A DNA stretch of 64,000 nt. Origin: Lycium barbarum (taxonomy: Eukaryota; Streptophyta; Magnoliopsida; Solanales; Solanaceae). The translations under genes and the position numbers were made by a program. The notes beneath the pieces were generated by a model. The model made no database searches, had not been told where the DNA came from, and was given only the letters and a program-made list of their open reading frames with translations. How positions within the stretch are numbered: position 1 is the first letter of the stretch; the number at the start of each line of letters is the position of its first letter. The stretch is taken from NCBI RefSeq assembly GCF_019175385.1, contig NC_083343.1, forward strand, positions 51,854,457 to 51,918,456, given 5' to 3'. Positions 22,051 to 33,864 of the stretch are shown piece by piece.

Positions 22051-22292
22051 AGCTATCCGGGAATTCTACAAAAATTTCGCCAGAGTTTTCCCTGTAATAT
22101 GGCACTACCATCCTGTCACAACATCCCACAATAATATTGCCTCACAGGGCCACAACATAATAGCAATATAAATTTGCCACATATGACCCATGTGCATAAA
22201 AAGAAAGCATACCTACCTCGTAATCTTGATGTTTCGTCTTTAATATCTTCCGGGATGAAATAAATGCAGACAATTGGATTTCATATTTTCTT
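22051..22292 (-). other. B 3' spacer module
   Basis: On the minus strand this holds GTGGCCCTGTGAGGCAA and AAACTCTGGCGAAATTTT. Both blocks also occur near the 3' end of element C (about 48915-49000), and the first in E1. No coding potential is seen. Confidence 0.6.
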
Positions 22293-22639
22293 TCACTTCC
22301 CGAGTAATTCTTCTCGGTTGTTATTTTGCCATGAGACCTTAACTGAGGTCACTTCTTTATTTAGAAGTCTCCGTACTTGCCTATCTAATATGGCAATGGG
22401 TACCCCTTCATAAATCAACTTTTCTGTCACTTGAACATCATTTAATGGGATGATCCTAGTAGGATTTCCAACATTTTTACGAAGCATCAAGACATGGGAA
22501 ACTGGGTGAACTGACTCCAAATTAGGAGGTAGATCTAATTCATAAGCCACCTTGCCCATTTCGCACACAATCTCATAAGGCCTAATGTATCGGGTACTAA
22601 GCTTCCCCTTCATTCAGTGATCTTATTGCATTCGTAAGT
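22293..22639 (-). pseudogene. B integrase C-terminus and chromodomain remnant
   Basis: Frame 22613-22293 shows KGKLSTRYIRPYEIV, HPVSHVLMLRK and AILDRQVRRLLNKEV then VKVSWQNNNREE, matching the T chromodomain segment block by block. The catalytic integrase core is absent: upstream (rightward) the sequence turns non-coding at 22640, and stops occur in the few codons before that. It represents the last quarter of a lost pol. Confidence 0.88.
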
Positions 22640-25600
22640 TGTCACACCCCAGGGCTACCGTAGGAAGCGTATAGCAGGTACTTATGTCATATTCCAAGTA
22701 ATTGTCCTATTTGCCCCTAACGATAATCCCAACTCGACATTTCAACTCAATTTACCATATGTTTTCCTTCAACTGACCCAGAGTATCATGACTACATTAT
22801 CCTTGTTTTACCTCTTACTCCTCTTTTTCAAGTACCCACTTGGTTTCATTGGCGACGCATAAATATCTCCAAGTTACATAGTCGTTCTTGCGTGACTCAA
22901 GTACATACACATTTATACATACACATGTATTCATATCCGTATCTGTATTCATAATCGTACTCACTTACATATCGTATCCATAGTCATATTCATAGACATA
23001 TCATTTACATAGCATGCCCGACCACGAAGGTTCGGTGTTTCGCGAACCCGACCATGACTAGGCTTGGTGATCATTCATACCAAAAGTCTTTTGTCTATCT
23101 GTAATAACTTATCTCATCGCGCTCTCTTCCTTCCTTTATTTTTCCTTTGATTATCATATATTATGTTCTACTATAGAAAACCTTAGGTCCCTTTCTTAAT
23201 TGTCACTCATAAATAACAATATCATTAACAACGACTCTACCATTTGTGCCTTTGTCTCCATTCCAATATAGCATCGCTATCTTTTACCATATCCCTTGAG
23301 TTATTTGCTCTCAATGTCACGTGGTTCAAGGTCTTCGCAAATGGTTTCCCGTACAGTCTCAGATGCCTGCTCAATTTATGTTCGTTCATTTACTAGTCAT
23401 TAGACTCATTTATACGCGACTGTCACTCTTTGTTTTAGAGTCTATATCTGTCACATCTTAGGGTCCATCATTTCGATCTCCACACTTGTATCCTCTTTAT
23501 TCGCTTCCCCCCTTTAAGGGTTTTACTTGCACCATTCTCAAATTCGTTGCCTTACCTTAAAATCTTGAATTCATATTCCCCTCACTATACTACATCTTAT
23601 TCATACCATTTCCCATAATCTATAGCTACAATAATTCATGTGTGAAGTCTTAACATACTCACCATACAGTCTTGTAACCAAGTAATACAACCGATATAGC
23701 AATCCGAACAAGAATGTATTTTTACTTAGCTCATCTAGTAGTTATGAGTCAATGTCTACACCCGCTCCGATTAACAACTTTTGTCCCATAGGGATGTTCA
23801 CAATAGTAGTAGGTCTAGTTATCCATACCATCTATATAATGTCACTTGCCCTCTTCTTCGGCGCTCAAAGTTCACTTGTAACGTCATCGTTGTTTTCCAG
23901 GGCCTAAGTCTCATGCTCTTTTACTCTTGTGTTGCACTCAACATTGATTTCAAAACCAATCATAATCGTATTATATTTGTCGTTGATGATAGCTTTACTC
24001 TATCGCTTTATCGTCGTACGGTAAACTCAAAACTCATGATCATCTTTTCCTTTTCAACTCTTTACTTCATATACTTTACTCGTTCTAACTTGGTATAGGA
24101 TATTCGTAGGAGATGCACCTTCCTTTAATCATAACACGACTACTTCTTAAGCACGCGTACTTCGTATATTTCCTTTTCTCTCTATTCTCATTCTTATTCC
24201 TTTACATTCCTTCCTCCTCAATTCATCTTGTTTTCTCTCGTTTTATAATCTATCCTTTATTCTTCATGTGAGGAACCCTATCCTTAACTTAGTACCGCTT
24301 GTCCTTTAGAATATACTACCTTTGTACAATCCATTCTTCGCTTCCAAAACTTATTCTGTTCATTCTGATCATCCCCTCTCATCCTTATTGTGTTGATCCT
24401 CTTCCTAATAATCGTCCTATTTCGTTATTCATCTTTCTGTAGTCTTGGTCTTTTACATCCAGCTAATTATATCACTCACACTCTTGATTATACCAATCAT
24501 AAACTACTACTACTTTGCCATATCACTTTTCTCTGATTTCTTTTTCAAGTTGACTTCCCCCTTTTGCTTGCTATCATTTCTGTCATTGAGGAACCTCTAT
24601 GCTGGACTTTCCCGTAACAAGGTCTCATAAGCTTTCTCATCTACTGCCCCATGGTTCGCTTGTTGGTTTCACACTTGCATTCACTCTTTATTCATATAGA
24701 ACATGTCATATCCTTAGTCGTTTCATTGCTATGCTTTGCATTACAGATCTTGTTACATTTTCATTATACCTTAATCATAATCAACGCTATAGACTGCCAC
24801 TTCTTTACCTCATTCGCAAACCTGCTCGTAAAATAGAATAAATCTTGCGAAGTAAGCATACTCAACCTGTTATATTTTTCTAATCTATTCTATTACACTT
24901 ACCATATAAATTGTTTTACCAACGTATTCTCATTCATTATAACCCTTCGTATTCGTACCTCTGTCTCCGGGTACTGTTACTTTATTTGCTAGTAAACTTA
25001 TCGTATCTTACTCGCACTTATCCGTCCAATCAATACTCCAGTATCACACTCTATTGGAGTTATCCTTTCTCTTCCATGCCATGTTTTAGTACTACCAAGA
25101 ATTTCTCTTTACCGTATCAATGTCGCTCTTATAACTACTGTTACTATCAATTCAATTGTATTTAACTCATCTCGTGTAGTTGTTAATGATAATCCTAACT
25201 TAATATCGTCCTGCCATTACCTTGTTGCACAACATTTTTTCTCGTTAGGACATATTACAAGCTTATACCTTATCTCCTTTAGATTCTAAGAAAATTTCGG
25301 CAGAGTTTCTCTTGTAAGAATAGCAATCCCAAACCTGCACATAGCCCAGAAAACACGTCCGATGTGTCAATAGGACATATATCGGGACACACATAATACG
25401 CAACTCAGCAACACAAGATCACTTACCATTAAAGGATATAAATAATAGGGCTTGTCTCATAAGTGGTGCCTGTAGACCCTGTCTAGAACTCCAATATATG
25501 TATATATATTTTCTACACACGGTCAAGCAACTTATTCATAAATTATGATTCTGGCTATCTCTGGGTCACTAACAAGCGTAGACATCTCAATTTGCTTGAT
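22640..25600 (-). other. pyrimidine-rich non-coding block replacing B pol
   Basis: No homology to pol is visible. The left edge (TGTCACACCCCAGGG on plus, ACTTA.. beyond) looks like the reversed 3' end of an LTR. A GC-rich patch with GCCCGACCACGAAGG lies near 23010-23070, like the arrays in other LTRs. The interior is C/T-rich on plus, so purine-rich on minus, like the 3' spacers of E1 and C. On minus, GAAACTCTGCCGAAATTTTC occurs at about 25290-25310. I could not find a matching LTR start or a target duplication, so its nature is unresolved. Confidence 0.35.
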
Positions 25601-25619
25601 TGGCCCAGACTTTTACTCC

Positions 25620-25908
25620 AACTCAGTCAATAACATCAGAAGTAATATATGACGGCGTAGGACCTGAATCAATCGATGCGTACATATCATAAAAGGATAC
25701 TGACAATATACTTGGGACAATATCAGGGGAAGACTCAAGATCCTGTCGCTCAGCTAACGCATGGATATGATGTTGGGATCCACTTAGACTAGGCGTTCCT
25801 CTTTGGTCTCTATCACCACCTACTAACATCTGTGGCCTTGGCCTTGTCCTTGGAGGGCGTACCAATGATGAAGAGCCAGCTACTAACCCCATAGGTCGAA
25901 CCTTATCT
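25620..25908 (-). pseudogene. B gag end and protease start
   Basis: The frame 25892-25623 shows VRPPRTRPRPQM, then HALAERQDLESSPDIV and YASIDSGPTPSYI, where the Asp of DSG is the expected retropepsin catalytic residue. Element C has the same ALAERQ block in its gag-protease linker. The rest of the protease is missing at the boundary near 25620. To the right, the gag continues beyond solo LTR S1 at 28724. Confidence 0.82.
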
Positions 25909-28723
25909 TCTTACACCTCGGAAATTACCCCGTGAACGTACAACGAATAGACTAACGAAGACTATGGGTATATGATCTTTGAACAAGAAGGGAAAGACGT
26001 TTGACGACCCTACGTAAGATCTCAAAGGAAATTGTAATAAGAGATAGGTTATGCTCCACAATGACTAATCATAGGTTTTGAAAATGTGAAAAAAAAAGTT
26101 GCAAATTTGCATTTTGGCCAGTCGGTCGTAAAATGAAATACGGACCGTAAAGTGGTATACGACCCGTAAACTGCCAGGTCGTATACCAACTTACAAAACT
26201 TCAACTTTCTGGTAAATGTTCAAATGGTTAAATACGACTTGGAATAGGGACCGTAAATTGAACGGCCCATAAACTGCGATCGTAAATCACCATGATCCTC
26301 AGCATACCTTTCTGCTTTTGATATGCTTAAATACGACCACAGTATACGGCCCGTAAACTGGAATACAGGCCTAAACTGGGTTTAGGACCACTGTACACTT
26401 CAACTACTGTTCATTCCGGATTAGATTTTAAGTCATTAAAAGGAGACCCAAGCTCATAAAATTCATTTCATCTCCACGACATTTCTCTCTAGAAACCTCT
26501 AGAATACTGTCCACTCTTCACTTACAAGAAAACAAAGGAAATCAAAGATCAATATAAAAAATCTAAGTGAATCAAGTGTAGGAGACCCATCAAGGTTCAT
26601 CCAAGTTAAGGGATTTCAAGAGAAGCAAATTAGGGTTTTGGGTGCAAGAAGAACAATACCACTAAAGGCTTGTTCCTACAACATCTAAGGTAAGTTTTAT
26701 GGCCTTTACATGTTATTTAGGGTATAGAAGAGTTGAAACACTTGGATTATAGAAGGATGTAAAAAATGGGACATTAATGAGTGAATAGTGTCATGGTTGG
26801 ATGATAGTTAAATTGAGCCATGATCATTGATAAACTGTGATTATAAAAATGCTATGAAGGACATTTAGAACATGGAATAAGTGTCCTATGCTAGAAAAAT
26901 GCAACAATGGACCATGGCCATGATTATGGAGAAATTGAAGACAAATTATGAAATACGGATATTGTAAACGAATGATGAGTGTTGTCTATCATACTGCGAA
27001 TGTTGTTATGAATATTTGAGAGCTGATATAGAATATGGGAAGAGTTGTATAAACGAAGGAAATGCTGCCCAATTTTCCCTAGAAATAGTCACGCATTCTT
27101 ATAGTCGATTAACTGACGTTGATGTGAATTCTCTTGAAGGTAAAGACGCGAATATTGAAGAGGAACGATCAAGCGGTAGAATAGCTAAAGGAAAAGGTAT
27201 GTAAGGCTAGTCCCTTCTTTCCAAGGCATGAATCCTATGATATGATATTATTTCCCTATATTTCCATGGCTTCCTTATATTCCGGAACCAAGAGCCTATG
27301 TTCATGGATAGCCCCGTGAGATAAGGATAAGAGACATGTTATGAGCACGATAACGGAGATGATAAGCGTAAGACTAAAGATTCTAGAGTTCATGGTATAA
27401 TGTTTAAACAAAGCTAAAGACATTAACTACGATCTATTGGTAATGCTTGATGTATACACTTACCTTATAAACTAATTCCTTCAAGGTGAGGCGGAATACC
27501 TATGAATGCCCCATAATTTAAGCGAGGGCTCTCGACCTTACGTCACCCCGACATTGTTATAGATTGTCCATAAGCCTCAATGCATGTCCTATGACTAATG
27601 TTTCGGGAAGCTACGAGTCTATGTTCATAAGGATTTCATGTGAGATAAAGGTAAGAGATACGCTATAGAAATGATAATGGAAATGATGAGCTTAAGCCCA
27701 AAGATTATAAAGACTATCATAAGATACTTATACGAAATTCGTGCTACGAATATGATGTGATTTTCATAGATTGTCTTTAAATTTAAATGTGGGCATTAAT
27801 GAAAGGTTACGATAAGCTTATGAAATGTATGTGATGGCAATGATAATGATGAGATATATTGATCCTTGTATGATGCATGTGAAATGGTCGAGCCACTACG
27901 TGGCCGAATAAGGAAGATATGTATGTGATATTGTCGAGCCATTACGTGGCCGAATACGGATACTATCGAGCCACTACGTGGATGAATACGGATATTTTCG
28001 AGCCCTACGTGGCCGAATACGGATAATTATTTATGTGTATGAGAAGCTACGGTACGACGATGATGAATTATATGACATAATGATGTATACGCTATGATGA
28101 TTCATGTACGACGATTATGTATATGTGATATATGTATGAAATGTATTCATCCTTAATGGTCGCGCAGGTTTTGCCTTCACCTCATGACTTATGATTTCTC
28201 TATTATGTTTGTTTCATTCATGCCTTACATACTTAGTACAATATTTGTACTGACGTCTGTTTTCTTTGGACGCTGTGTTCATGCTCACAGGTAGACAGGG
28301 AGATGGCGCAGACCGTTAGGAGCTATCAGCAGATTTGCAGAAGCACTCCATTATTCCGGAGGTGCTAATCGGGTTTATACTTTTGTGTATATATATATAT
28401 ATGTATAAGTATTTTGGGTACGACGGGGTCTTGTCCCGTCCATACGTCTAGTACTCTAGTAGAGGCTCGTAGATACGTATGTGTGGGTTATATGGTCTCA
28501 CAAGGTCACTACTGTATATATGTAGATATGTGTACATTATCTTTTGATAGGCAAAGGGCTTATGTATATAAAAGTATTTATGTTCCTTAATGAAAATGAT
28601 TTTCTTATGATTATGAGTTTATGAATGGAAAAGGAGGCTTAATGAGTATGATGAGTAGTAGAACGAGCGGTGCTCGGTGGTCAGGCCTGGGTACCCGTCA
28701 CAGCCCCTAGCTGGGTCGTGACA
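25909..28723 (+). mobile_element. S1: solo LTR of C-like family in B gag
   Basis: Starts TCTTACACCTCGG (decayed TGTTACACC) and ends GGGTCGTGACA, with no internal region. The flanks TATCT (25904-25908) and TATTT (28724-28728) agree in four of five bases. It resembles the LTRs of C in order: TACGG palindromes (26125-26370), AAG/GTAAGT donor-like site (26690), a GAGCCACTACGTGG tandem array (27888-28025), H1 (28234-28252), H2 and CAG (28288-28290). A solo LTR is the product of recombination between the two LTRs of a full element. Confidence 0.85.
27888..28025 (+). repeat. tandem array GAGCCACTACGTGGCCGAATA
   Basis: Four imperfect copies of a unit containing CGAGCC(ACT)ACGTGG and GAATACGGAT. Shorter versions are present in the LTRs of element C near 45180-45250 and 51055-51165. 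Confidence 0.85.
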
Positions 28724-29356
28724 TATTTCTACCACGCCTCCGTGGGCAGTCGCGCCTGAGATAGCCTGGCCGAGCACAGGTATAACAAACATCTGAGCCC
28801 AAGCGACACGGTCCCTAATGTAACCTAGAACACCGAGTACATCGTGGTACTGAGGATCTCGTCTAACTAGAACAACTCTGAATCTGAGAACTGGAAACTC
28901 TGAGACTCTGGGTGATCTAGAATAAGTAGATCCATCAAATCTGGGTCTAGGAAACTGCGGAGGAGCACCACTTGTTGAACGAACTGAGTGCCTAGAGAAT
29001 TGTTGCCTTGGACCACCCCTACACTCATGATCAAACCCTGGAGAACTAACTCTCTTTCTCCAACCCCTGTTATCGGGGCCCACATCCTGCCGCTGAGCTT
29101 GAGCGGCTACCAATTGAGTCAGTAGAAGAATGGTTTGTCTCATCTCTTGGCCCAAAGTGCCTGGCGGAGGAACGGGGGGTGCTGGAGCTAAAGTTGAGGC
29201 TCCCCTCTAATCCTCGAAAGTGGGCGAAGTATGGGAAAATCTAGGTGGGGCCTTATTCTGGGGTTCGCCCTCCTCCATATCTATAGACGGCTCTCGTTCA
29301 AGCCCTTCTTCAACCACCATCTTGCACTTCTGGGCTGCCGTAGCTTTTCCTTTCAT
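28724..29356 (-). pseudogene. B gag, N-terminus joined to C-terminus
   Basis: ATG at 29356 opens MKGKATAAQKCK, parallel to the gag starts of C and T. QTILLLTQLVAAQAQ follows and then an abrupt switch to the Arg/Ser/Pro-rich tail (RGGPRQQFSRHS). The central capsid core of roughly 200 residues seen in T and C is missing. One stop lies near 29207. The zinc-knuckle region is in another frame just right of the S1 junction, with a Cys-rich run and DCPRRRGR. It would not make a working capsid. Confidence 0.85.
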
Positions 29357-29471
29357 TAGCTTTGCTGAAATTATGACGCACAATTAGGGAGGGAATAATC
29401 TTATAATACAGCTCTATCACACGATCTCTTAAGATGAAAGATGGTCATTTATCCTAAATGCCCTGTAGCCT

Positions 29472-29510
29472 CCTGTTTATTAGTGTGGCGCACAACACAC
29501 CATAAACAAG
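29472..29510 (-). other. B leader hairpin
   Basis: On the minus strand CTTGTTTAT pairs with ATAAACAGG, the inner stem is GTGTG/CACAC, and the loop is TTGTGCGC. GTGCGC is self-complementary only if two G-U pairs are allowed. Position and shape match the T and E1 hairpins. Confidence 0.55.
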
Positions 29511-29553
29511 ACTCTACTAGACACGACTCGTAGACACTTCCTAAGACTGAACT

Positions 29554-29565
29554 GCTCTGATACCA
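29554..29565 (-). other. B primer-binding site
   Basis: Minus-strand TGGTATCAGAGC lies four bases inside the right LTR, identical to that of T. It fixes B as a minus-strand element with its 5' LTR on the right. Confidence 0.93.
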
Positions 29566-29569
29566 CTTT

Positions 29570-29750
29570 TGTCACGGCCCGACTAGGGGCCATGACGGGT
29601 ACCCGGGGCTAACCACCGAGCACCACTCATTCTGCTACTCATCATACTCATTAAGCGTTCTTTTATCAAATTCATACTCAAATCTTAGAAAGATCATTTT
29701 TCATTTAGAAACATAATTACTTTTATGCACATAAGCCCTTTGGCTATCAA

Positions 29751-29835
<85 letters not shown>

Positions 29836-32085
29836 AGTAACATCATGAGACCATATAACCCACACCTGGGTATCTACGAACCTCTACTAGAGTGCTAGAC
29901 ATAGGGACGAGACGGGACCCTGACGTGCCCAAAATATACATATGTACACAAAATAATTATCAAAGGCACCTCCGGAACAATAGAGTGCTCTCAAATAAGC
30001 TTCTAGCTCCTACGGGTCTAGATCAAGATCACCTCCCTGTCTACCTGTGGGCATGAACACAGCGTCCAAAGAAAACGGACGTCAGTACGAACATTGTACT
30101 GAGTATGAGAGGCATAAATAATAACAATATGTCAATGAGATAAAGGAAACATCAAATAAGGAGCAACTGCATCTGACTGTCACTTATAAAAGAAATAATG
30201 CATGCTGGCTTACTTCATAATCCTCATCATATCATGTATGAATAAATGTATAAACTGCCCGTCCTTATTGGTACGGTGTAATAATCATTAGCCTGCGTCC
30301 AGGCCTCCCGCGTCCGGGGTACCATCTCATGCCGCCCACTAGTGGTACTGCATGTGCCATATAGACACGATGTAATCATCTATAAGCCGCTTGCCTTAGC
30401 GGTGCTACCCGGCCATATAGGCGCGGTGTAATATCATCAACATGTACTCATCATAATGCATGCATAGAAACTCAAAGACAACTATACTTTATCGAGGTGA
30501 CATAAGGTCGTGAACCCCCGATTTCATTATGGAACACTTATAAGCATTTTGCCTCACCTTGAAGGAAGTAGTATATAAGGTGAGTGTATACAATAAAAAA
30601 CATCATTAACTTTATAGGAACATCATATCATGGACTTTAGAATCATTAGACTCAAGCTCATCATCAACATTATTGGGCTCGTAACATATCTCTTATCTCA
30701 TGTGGCTATTCATGAACATAGACTCTTAGCTTTCCGGGATGTAGAGGATTCATGGAAAGGAAGGAAAAATCATGCCATAGGATTCATTCCATTTAAATAA
30801 AGGACTAGCCCCACATACCTTTTACGTTTAACTAATCTATCGCATGCTTGTTCTCCTTCAATGCCCACGTTTCTACCTTCAAGAGAATTCGCATTAACAT
30901 TAGCTAATCGATTACTTAAACGTGCTTACTAAAGCTAAATAAAATTGGGCAGCATTTCCTTTGTTTATACTACTTTCCCCATATTTTATATCAACTCCCA
31001 AACATTGATAACAACATTCACAATATCACATGCAACAATCATCATTCATCTATACTACCCACATTTCACGATTTCACTCCAATTTCTCCATAATCATGTT
31101 CATAATTCATTATTGCATTCTCTCACATATAATACTTATTCCATGTTCTAAATGTCGTTCACAACATACCAATATTCGTAATTCACCCCAAACTACTACT
31201 CAACAATGACACTATTCACACATTCATGACCCATTTTCTATATCTTTCTACAATTCAAGTGTCTTAGCCTTCCAATACCTTAAACAACATGGAATGATCG
31301 TAAAAGTCACCTTAGATGATGGGAGAATAAGCCTTGAGTGAAACTTCTCTTCTTGCACCAAAAACCCTAGCGCACTTCCCTTGGGATTTCTTAGTGTAGA
31401 GGAATTTTTATTAGGTTTCATACACTTGATTTTGTCGTTTTGATGAAGTTGATCATGGATTTGTCTTGGATTCTTGTTGTTGAAGAGTGGAGAGAATACT
31501 AGAGTGTTCTAGAGAGAAGGGGAATGAAAAGGGAAAATGAAATAAAATGAACTTGGATCCCTTATTAATACACAAAATCTGACCCGCCAAGGATATATGG
31601 ACCAACATATATACGGTCCGTACATTTTATACGGGTCGTATATCTGGCCGTATGTTTGGTCCAGTGAAGGTTACTCATCTTGGCTAATATACGGCCTAAC
31701 ATACGGCCAGTATAATTTATACGGCCAGTATGTTGGGCCGTATAATGCCCAGCTGTTCCGACTTCGTTCTCGTCGACTCGTTTGATCTCCAATCCTTATG
31801 GAACCTTCTTAACACTTGTTTATCACTTCACTAACAATCTAAGGGACGTTATCACTCTTCTCCAAGACATCATTACGCCATCGTTAACTGGCCGCTCATA
31901 ATTGTTGCTCGACACGCAACATATCCCTTGCTTGCCTTGACAACCTTCTTCCCTTACGTCAAATGTCTTTGAATCTCGATTAGGATCGCCAAATGCTATT
32001 TGTCACTTATCAAAGCATTGTATATGTTTTGCCCTTCGCTAGGTTATTCATTTTACGTTAACGGAGAATTTTCCAAGGTGTAACA
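29570..32085 (-). repeat. B right (5') LTR (2516 bp)
   Basis: Intact sister of the left LTR. It contains the (AT)38 tract (29755-29830), H2 (30063-30081, perfect CGTCC/GGACG), H1 (30083-30101, perfect CAGTAC/GTACTG) and the CAG at 30045-30047 (minus). It also holds a decayed donor-like site at about 31308-31315 and the TACGG/CCGTA palindrome cluster at 31600-31745. Confidence 0.92.
29755..29830. repeat. (AT)38 microsatellite
   Basis: An uninterrupted AT run of about 76 bp. The equivalent place in the left LTR has a short interrupted run, so the tract expanded after the two LTRs formed. Confidence 0.97.
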
Positions 32086-32435
32086 ATCTCTTCCCATGTA
32101 GCAATAGAGTTCCGGGGCAGCTTTGTGAACCATTTTCTTGCTTCTCCGGCTAACGAATATTTGAAGAGTTTCAGCCGGACTTCTTCTTGAGTCACACCCC
32201 GTTGGATATGTTGAGAGCACACATCCAAAAATATTGTTATATCTTGGTGAGGGTCATCATTGACTGCATTCCGAAGGTATCCCTCTTGTTTGAGCATATG
32301 ATAGAGGGGATTGTCAAACTTGATAGTAGTAGCAGTCACCCTCGGATGAACGATTGCAGATGTAAAGTCTTCATCTGCTTCTGGTTCATCAGCAAAGACA
32401 TTCTCGACTGAAAGTTCGTTATTGGCCATGATCAC
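32086..32435 (-). pseudogene. A gag N-terminal part
   Basis: Frame 32435-32058 reads MANNELSVENVF... (Met at 32429), then CSQHIQRGVTQEEVRLKLFKYSL and RKWFTKLP, a capsid N-terminal block of Athila-type gag. The homology ends at about 32086, exactly where the ATCTC target duplication of B lies. The remainder of this gag resumes at 8403 far to the left. Confidence 0.85.
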
Positions 32436-32524
32436 CTGGTTTACAAGGTAGCAAACGAGGTGTGTTGGAATATGACAAAGACTTTAAGAAGAGTAAACAC
32501 TATTTATTAATTTCAAAACCATAT
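32436..32524 (-). other. A 5' leader
   Basis: Short non-coding stretch between primer site and gag start. A shared hairpin like that of the Tekay-type leaders is not visible. Confidence 0.5.
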
Positions 32525-32542
32525 TCCCCGACAACGACGCCA
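32525..32542 (-). other. A primer-binding site, tRNA-Asp type
   Basis: Minus-strand TGGCGTCGTTGTCGGGGA is one to two changes from the complement of the tRNA-Asp 3' end used by Athila-like elements. This differs from the methionine-type site of T, B and C and confirms that A is a separate lineage. Confidence 0.85.
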
Positions 32543-32547
32543 AAATT

Positions 32548-33864
32548 TGATACGCTCAAATTACACCTATTAATGGTATAACACGGACGTTGCAAAATAT
32601 AGTAACCCAACGAGGTTTGGATCGAATCCCACAGAGAATATGGTGTGAAAAGTTTACTAAACAAGTATTATATAAATCTTGTGGTCCTGGTGTATTCCAG
32701 AAAAGGGTTTTATGATTGATTTGGTTTGTGGACTAATTTAAAGTGACTGAAAATTTAAAGTTGTAAATATATGGGTAAAAAGAACCAAGGTTGTATCCCC
32801 GTCAGATAAAGTGTATGATCATAGGTCTCGATCTTGAGATACTTCTAATGGACTGCTTGTATGGATGCACTTAACCTCTATGTGAATCTAAACTATTTCC
32901 CAATAAGAAAAGATTATTTCTTTCTATGCTTTTTCCAAAGATAAGAAAGTATGCATGAAGAACGGTTAATTATGCCAAGTAAATTCCTCTTATTCCTAAG
33001 TGAATTTATTAAACAAGGCTTAAAGCCCTGAGTTCTTGTTATTTATTCTTACCTAACCCTAGCTATTTTCCCAAATAAACTAAAGTTTATGGCTTGAGCT
33101 AATGTTTGCAACCACTAACTATACGAAGAACAAAAAACCCTAACAATCCATTATGCATAATCTTTCACGATCCCCAATCACAAAACACCCATCCTCGGGT
33201 TCACAACCTTAGTAAAGGTGTTTAGCTACTCATGGCAACAAGAAAACAATAATAGATTGAAGATTGCATAATTGAATTCTTGTATTGAACTTACGAATAA
33301 AAACTTGAAAGTAATGAATGTAATTGTCTGGAAGTCTTCAAAAGCTAGAATAACTCAAAAGTAATTACTACAAGTCTAAAACTCCAGATGTCTAAAAAAT
33401 AAAACCTAAACAGGTATTTATACAAGTCAAAACTCGAAATAATCAATCCTAGTCCTGTTCCAACTTGGCTAGCACTTCGACGGTCATCGACATGCTCGAC
33501 GACCAACTCGACGATCTGAGTACCCTTTTATCACCCTGTAGGAATTCCATCGTCGAAGCACTTCGACGGACCGTCGATCACGTCGACGGTGCAAGTTGAC
33601 GATCTGAGTATGCTTTGATGTTTATGTTACTTCGTAGGAACTTTTTGACGAGGCAATTTGACGAGCCGTCGAGCATGTTGACGGTCCGTCCTTATGCTTA
33701 TCAGAACAAATTGCCTATTTTCCTCGTTTTTTCGCTTTATGAGCATTCTAACTTCAAAATACATGCACAACACATAAAACACATCAAACTACCATGAACT
33801 TGCTCGAAAAAAAGTAAAACTTCGAGTTAAAGAGCATTAGATGTGCCAAAATCCCGGCACATCA
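32548..33864 (-). repeat. A LTR (5' LTR, 1317 bp)
   Basis: On minus it begins TGATGTGCCGGGATTTTGGC and ends GCGTATCA six bases before the primer site. A TATAAATACC box (33413-33422, minus) lies about 440 bp from the LTR start. Upstream of it, 33478-33690 is crowded with palindromic TCGACGG/CCGTCGA elements. Confidence 0.85.
33413..33422 (-). promoter_or_regulatory. TATA box of A LTR
   Basis: TATAAATACC on the minus strand, in the expected U3 position, downstream of the palindrome cluster. Confidence 0.55.

Larger units (their letters stand above)
8404..32085 (-). mobile_element. B: Tekay/Del-like element on the minus strand, hosting T, S1 and a foreign block
   Basis: Two LTRs of one type (left 8404-10339 plus 21490-22013; right 29570-32085) enclose gag, protease and chromodomain remnants on the minus strand. 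The right LTR is followed inward by a primer site (29554-29565), and the left LTR is preceded by a polypurine tract (22014-22031). Perfect ATCTC duplications flank the whole. Gag has lost its centre and most of pol is absent, so B is defective. Confidence 0.88.
5097..33864 (-). mobile_element. A: Athila-like Ty3/gypsy element, interrupted twice
   Basis: Read on the minus strand from the right: LTR (33864-32548), primer site of tRNA-Asp type, gag start, then a break by element B. Gag resumes at 8403, followed by protease, RT and the start of RNase H, and the sequence is cut at 5097 by E1. The ATCTC duplication on both sides of B (8399-8403 and 32086-32090) shows the two halves were once contiguous. 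The rest of pol and the other LTR should lie left of the window. Confidence 0.88.

Noticed and set aside
22635..25450. Clean LTR insertion with TAAGT duplication (22635-22639 and near 25460)
   Set aside because: The right TAAGT is preceded by sequence that does not look like an LTR start, so the match is probably chance.
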